In this document: piece after piece, positions 60,610 to 64,000 of the stretch | Layout of the letters: each line of letters starts with the position of its first letter | Numbering within the stretch: position 1 is the stretch's first letter | Assembly: GCF_014193515.1 (NCBI RefSeq) | Contig: NZ_BLXX01000001.1 | Coordinates: forward strand, 795,628-859,627 | DNA from: Geomonas silvestris | GTDB lineage: Bacteria > Desulfobacterota > Desulfuromonadia > Geobacterales > Geobacteraceae | Direction: 5' to 3' | DNA length: 64,000 nt | Notes under the pieces: generated by a model | What the model saw: only the letters and a program-made list of their open reading frames with translations | The model's database searches: none | What the model was told of the DNA's origin: nothing | Program-made: the position numbers and the translations under genes

Positions 60610-61353
60610 ATGAAATCACTGCTAAAAGGTCTGTTGGCCCTCTGCTGCCTCGCCCTCACCGCGACGCCGGTCCTCGCGGGCGAGGTCCACCTCTCGGTGG
60701 CGGCAAGCCTCAAGGAGGTTATCAACGAACTCTCCGACAGCTACGCGAGGTCGCACCCCGGCGTGAGGTTCCTGAAGAACTACGGCGGCTCCGGCCAGCT
60801 CGCCAAGCAGATCGAAAGCGGCGCGCCGGCAGATATCTTCATCTCGGCAAACGTCGAATGGGTGGAGTACCTGAAAGGAAAGAAGCTGCTTGATGCGGCA
60901 AGCATCGGCACCTTCACCTACAACACCCTGGTCTTCGCCGGTCAGCCCGGCAAGGCCGCTTCGCTGAAGGACCTCACCCGCCTTGCGCGCATCGCCATCG
61001 GCAGCCCCAAGAGCGTCCCTGCCGGCGAGTACGCCATGGAGGCCCTCAAGAAGGCGGGGCTCGACAAGCAGCTCGAGAAGAAGCTGATCATGGCGCGCGA
61101 CGTGCGCGAGTGCCTCATGTACGCCGAGCGCGGGGAGGTCGACGGCGGTTTCGTCTACCGCACCGATGCGCTGCAGGCCAAACAGGCTCGGATACTCTTC
61201 ACGGTCCCGCAGGAGCTCTACCCCAAGGTGACCTACCCGATGGCGCTTACCGGTTCCGGCGTAAGAAACGCCGATGCCGCCGGCTTCCTCGCCTTCCTGC
61301 ACGGCGGCGAGGGCAAGGCGGTGCTGGCGAAGCACGGCTTTGCGGCGCGCTAG
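60610..61353 (+). CDS. modA: Molybdate ABC transporter periplasmic-binding protein
   Basis: The 247-residue precursor has a signal peptide ending PVLAGEV. The mature part starts HLSVAASLKEVINELSDSYA and has KNYGGSGQLAKQIESGAPAD, the ModA ligand-binding signature. The ATPase and permease (ModB, ModC) are not in the window. It binds molybdate or tungstate. The start is the ATG at 60610, with AAAGGAG upstream. A terminator follows. Confidence 0.93.
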   Translation: MKSLLKGLLALCCLALTATPVLAGEVHLSVAASLKEVINELSDSYARSHPGVRFLKNYGGSGQLAKQIESGAPADIFISANVEWVEYLKGKKLLDAASIGTFTYNTLVFAGQPGKAASLKDLTRLARIAIGSPKSVPAGEYAMEALKKAGLDKQLEKKLIMARDVRECLMYAERGEVDGGFVYRTDALQAKQARILFTVPQELYPKVTYPMALTGSGVRNADAAGFLAFLHGGEGKAVLAKHGFAAR

Positions 61354-61391
61354 GAGGAAGCTCCCCCGAGAACCTTCGGCACCAGGAACGC

Positions 61392-61427
61392 AAAAAGGGC
61401 CACGTCCAAAGACGTGGCCCTTTTTTT
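61392..61427. terminator. Rho-independent terminator of modA
   Basis: GGGCCACGTC (61397-61406) pairs with GACGTGGCCC (61411-61420) around CAAA and is followed by seven T. The A run on the other side would serve the minus strand as well. Confidence 0.93.
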
Positions 61428-61518
61428 CCGCGAGCAGCGTCGCGGTACCGCTCCCAGGTGTCGAAGCGAGCGACGAAGACCGTACCAAGAAGCGCCGGAC
61501 CGGCGCCCTTTATGCCTT

Positions 61519-61698
61519 TCAGCCGATCGGTGTGCACCTCGCGCTGCCGCTGTGTGCCGTTGCGGCGAAGGGAGACCGGACCTTTTCGACGTCGCTCGCA
61601 CCGCAGACGGGGCAGCTGGGAAGCTCCGCTGTATCAGGCTTCTGCAGCTTCTCGAACCGGGTGCCGCGCGGCAGGCAACGGAACTAATACCTGGGCAC
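61519..61698 (-). pseudogene. Relic of an FmdB-family zinc-ribbon gene
   Basis: From the GTG at 61698 (after a GAGG ribosome site) the minus strand reads VPRY-stop-FRCLPRGTRFEKLQKPD, then SCPVCGASDVEKVRS and a TGA at 61519-61521. Intact FmdB proteins start M(P)xYEFRCxxCGxxFEKLQ, so the TAG (61684-61686) replaces a Glu codon, and the second ribbon cysteine has become Arg (CGC). Two such losses make it non-functional. FmdB proteins are small zinc ribbons with a putative regulatory role. Confidence 0.78.
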
Positions 61699-61716
61699 GG
61701 CGCACCTCACCTGCAG

Positions 61717-61998
61717 CTACTGTTGCGGCAGATCGGCCGGGGCTGCATGGGGGACCCAGTTGCTGCCGTCGAAAATGTACTCGACGTTGCTGGTCGTATC
61801 GAGCCAAATCATCCCCACGACCGCTTTGGGCGGTGCCGTATCGCTGACGACTTTTCCTCTGGGCGGTAACGACGGGACCTCGCTTTCGGTGGCCAGAGTC
61901 GTCCCGCCGGGAACCGTCTCTGCGGCGCAGACCACCGCCAGCAGGAACAATAAGCAAAGAACACCCAACCACATGATGATGTTAGCGTAGCGTCTCAT
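61717..61998 (-). CDS. Small secreted hypothetical protein
   Basis: The 93-residue precursor has a signal peptide (NIIMWLGVLCLLFLLAVVCA) ending near residue 27. The mature part ends VVGMIWLDTTSNVEYIFDGS, then NWVPH, the G.IW.DT..n..y..dG..W pattern seen in phage tail fibres and surface proteins. GAGGAGGG precedes the ATG at 61998. It follows the multiheme cytochrome gene on the same strand. No further function is visible. Confidence 0.6.
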   Translation of the reverse strand: MRRYANIIMWLGVLCLLFLLAVVCAAETVPGGTTLATESEVPSLPPRGKVVSDTAPPKAVVGMIWLDTTSNVEYIFDGSNWVPHAAPADLPQQ

Positions 61999-62073
61999 GC
62001 AGACACCCTCCTCAGGTAGCTGTCGGGAGTAAGCCCCAACGGGTTCAGACAAAGGTGACAGGTTTGGTACCCG

Positions 62074-64000
62074 TCAGTGGCAGCCAAAGCAGGTCGTCTT
62101 GAACGCCCCCTGCACGTCCAGAGTGCCGTTGCGGTGCTGCGCCGGATTGGTGATCGTGGTCCCCTGCCCGTTCACGCCGCTTGCGTCGGGGTGGCACAGC
62201 TGGCACTGGTTAAAGCTCGAGGTCGGCCCCTGGTTGCCGTGGCGGCCGCTGTGCCAGACCCTGCCGTCGGAAGGCGGGTTGCCGTGGCAGGCCGCGCACA
62301 GCTGGCCGGTCGCGCTCCAGGCGGGGGTCCGCTGCGCTCCGCCGTAGTTCACCGTGATCAGGTCGTACTCGTCGGTTCCGGCGTTGTACGAGTAGTAGCT
62401 GAAGCTGCCGCTCTTCACCGCGTGGCAGGAGACGTTGGAGCAGCTCTTCTCGGCATCGAACTGCGGCGCTGCCCCGAAGCCGTACTGGGGAGCCACCGAC
62501 ACGGTCACGTTCTCCCGGTGGTTCTTGACGGGGAGCACCATCGCGTGCCGCGCGGCACCGTCGTTGTGGCACGGCGTGCAGTTGGTCCACCCCTGGGAGG
62601 CCTTGGCCGTCTTCGCCACGTGCGACAGGTGCGCCCCGCCGCCGCCCGAATAGGACTCGAAGCGTGCGCCGGACCAGTTGTTCAGGGTGCCGAAGCTGAG
62701 CCCCGCACGCCGCGGGACCGGCGGATAGCCGTGGCAGGCGTCGCAGCTGCCAAACGGCTTGAAGGCGCCCCCCGCCGCGTTGTGCCGGTGGCAGTTCAGG
62801 CAGCCGGTGGTCGGGTGCCCCCCCTCGGGAACCCCGGCGCGGAAGTGGGTGGTCAGGGTGTGGCAAACCTGGCAAAGCCCGAGGTTGGTGTTCAGATCCA
62901 CCAGCCCCGTGGTGCTGTTGGTAAAGCTGATGGCGATGCCGTTGATCCTCGACCTGATCATGGAATGGTTGCCGCTGCCATGGGGGTCGTGGCAGGCGGC
63001 GCACCCCATGCTCTGGCCGCTCCCCTTGGCGGTGAAGTGGCTGCTCATGTTGAGAAACGCCGGGCCGACCACCGCGCCGTCGTTGTGGCAGGAGGCGCAC
63101 AGGGCATTGCCGGAGATGGCCAGGCGGGTGTAGGAGCCGAGGGTTCCGGAGATGTGGCGGCTGTTTTGATCGTGGCATACCGTACAGGTGCTGCTCGCGG
63201 CGTAACGCCCGTGCCCTTTCGCTTGGAAGCTCGCCTGGTACGGCGCGGCCACACCGTTTGGCAGCACCGACGGCTGCGCGGCATGGCAGGAGGTGCAGGA
63301 GAGCCGCCCGCCGCTCCAGGAGGGGAGCCCGCCCGGATGGCAACCGGCACAGGCGGAACCCGCGCCGTTAACGAGATCGACCGAGCCGTTTAGGTGGGTC
63401 GCCGGGTCGAACAGGTGGCAGTTCTGGCAGGCGTCGACTCCGTTACCGAAGTAGTTCCCCGGGCCGTAGGCCTGGGTAAGGTGCGCGCTGTGTCCCCCGG
63501 TGGCCATCGGGGTCGCGCTGGCCGCGCTGCCGCCGTGGCAGGTGGTGCAGCTCTCCTTCGCCTGGTACCCTGCGAAGCCGTCCGCCACGGCCTGGCTGAT
63601 CGCACCCGCGGCGACCAGGTTGGGGATCGCGAGAGTGGCGACCGAGTTGTCGAACTGGGCGTTGTCGAGGTAATCGATGGAGTCGAGCACCAGCTGCCGC
63701 GCGTACATCGGGTTGTGGGCGTAGGCCCCCGGCTCGCCGTCCAGCAGCACGTAGTTAAAGGCCGCTCCCATGGTGTTGGCCCCCTGCTCCCCGGAGCCCC
63801 AGTTGGTGTTGGCGAAGCCGTTGGCCAGGGAGGCCGTCACGATGCCCCGGGCGGCGAGCTGCGCCCTGAGGATCTCCAGAGCGTTTTGGAAGGAAGCGCG
63901 ATCCGCAGCGAGGCTCGCCTCGGTAAGGTAGGTGCCGTGGCAGCCGGCACAGACCGGCAACGCGCCGGAGGCGAAGGTGTGGCCGTTGGTGGCGTTTTTG
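62074..64000 (-). CDS. Multiheme c-type cytochrome, 5' end beyond window
   Basis: At least 641 residues are visible, and the frame stays open to the right edge. It has 15 CXXCH heme motifs (for example CAGCH, CTTCH, CQNCH, CTVCH, CAACH, CDACH, CFGCH) and one CX4CH site, CSNVSCH, which places it in the Geobacter CxxxxCH/CxxCH-type family. The last heme motif CFGCH is the C-terminus itself. Proteins of this kind transfer electrons across the outer membrane to metals or electrodes. Signal peptide and any further hemes lie outside the window. Confidence 0.92.
   Translation of the reverse strand, partial: KNATNGHTFASGALPVCAGCHGTYLTEASLAADRASFQNALEILRAQLAARGIVTASLANGFANTNWGSGEQGANTMGAAFNYVLLDGEPGAYAHNPMYARQLVLDSIDYLDNAQFDNSVATLAIPNLVAAGAISQAVADGFAGYQAKESCTTCHGGSAASATPMATGGHSAHLTQAYGPGNYFGNGVDACQNCHLFDPATHLNGSVDLVNGAGSACAGCHPGGLPSWSGGRLSCTSCHAAQPSVLPNGVAAPYQASFQAKGHGRYAASSTCTVCHDQNSRHISGTLGSYTRLAISGNALCASCHNDGAVVGPAFLNMSSHFTAKGSGQSMGCAACHDPHGSGNHSMIRSRINGIAISFTNSTTGLVDLNTNLGLCQVCHTLTTHFRAGVPEGGHPTTGCLNCHRHNAAGGAFKPFGSCDACHGYPPVPRRAGLSFGTLNNWSGARFESYSGGGGAHLSHVAKTAKASQGWTNCTPCHNDGAARHAMVLPVKNHRENVTVSVAPQYGFGAAPQFDAEKSCSNVSCHAVKSGSFSYYSYNAGTDEYDLITVNYGGAQRTPAWSATGQLCAACHGNPPSDGRVWHSGRHGNQGPTSSFNQCQLCHPDASGVNGQGTTITNPAQHRNGTLDVQGAFKTTCFGCH

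Overview
The window is about 64 kb of GC-rich chromosome from a dissimilatory metal-reducing deltaproteobacterium of the Geobacterales (Geobacter / Geomonas / Citrifermentans type). This placement is inferred from gene content: a 16-heme-motif cytochrome with a CX4CH site, a Hyb-type membrane-bound [NiFe] hydrogenase, many chemoreceptors and two-component proteins, a fused AdoCbl-dependent acyl-CoA mutase, a V4R/GGDEF pair, and sigma-54 and FliA-like promoters. There is one tRNA (Gly-GCC). I see no rRNA, CRISPR array, intact insertion sequence or prophage.

Layout. 1-8 kb: two YkgJ-type cysteine-cluster proteins, small membrane proteins and lipoproteins, a cytidylate-kinase-like NTPase, a Dps-like ferritin, a Tsx-like outer-membrane channel and a membrane-protein gene broken by two amber codons. 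8-13.5 kb: fused mutase icmF followed by the cobalamin adenosyltransferase that makes its cofactor, then an NAD(P)-binding epimerase-like gene. 13.7-17.5 kb: a SpoIIE-type phosphatase / STAS / chemoreceptor cluster. 17.5-21.3 kb: MocR regulator, DUF2917 protein, PhzF isomerase and a Tat-exported aldo/keto reductase. 21.8-30.2 kb: envelope proteins, V4R and diguanylate cyclase genes, a soluble histidine kinase with a NarL-type regulator, and a PhoB-like regulator divergent from pstS. 30.5-38.4 kb: PilZ protein, tautomerase / YhdH / flavoredoxin cluster, a 1047-residue hybrid kinase, an ArsR-DUF2087-GIY-YIG fusion and a monoheme cytochrome. 38.6-42.9 kb: a sigma-54 activator divergent from a ZraP-like protein with a sigma-54 promoter, small secreted proteins, tRNA-Gly and a CheY-like protein. 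43.3-49.1 kb: the hydrogenase operon (small subunit, ferredoxin, cytochrome b, large subunit, maturation protease). 49.7-59.2 kb: a UroD-like protein, polyphosphate kinase, two chemoreceptors, a YitT protein and a lipoprotein propeller. 59.5-61.4 kb: tatA, mobA, modA. 61.5-64 kb: a dead fmdB gene, a small secreted protein and the 3' end of a large multiheme cytochrome.

Themes. Several parts fit together: cobalamin adenosylation beside an AdoCbl enzyme; molybdate uptake, molybdenum cofactor maturation and Tat export in one cluster; FliA-like promoters in front of two chemoreceptors, a CheY-like protein and the V4R/GGDEF pair, suggesting a motility regulon; and a sigma-54 activator facing a target with a long inverted repeat. 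Intergenic DNA also holds gene relics (Flp pilin, chemoreceptor 3' end, FmdB zinc ribbon), three of the four decayed frames carrying internal TAG codons. No obvious novel defence or biosynthetic system is present. The best leads are the DNA-binding GIY-YIG fusion with its operator, the SpoIIE-STAS-chemoreceptor cluster and the regulatory repeats.
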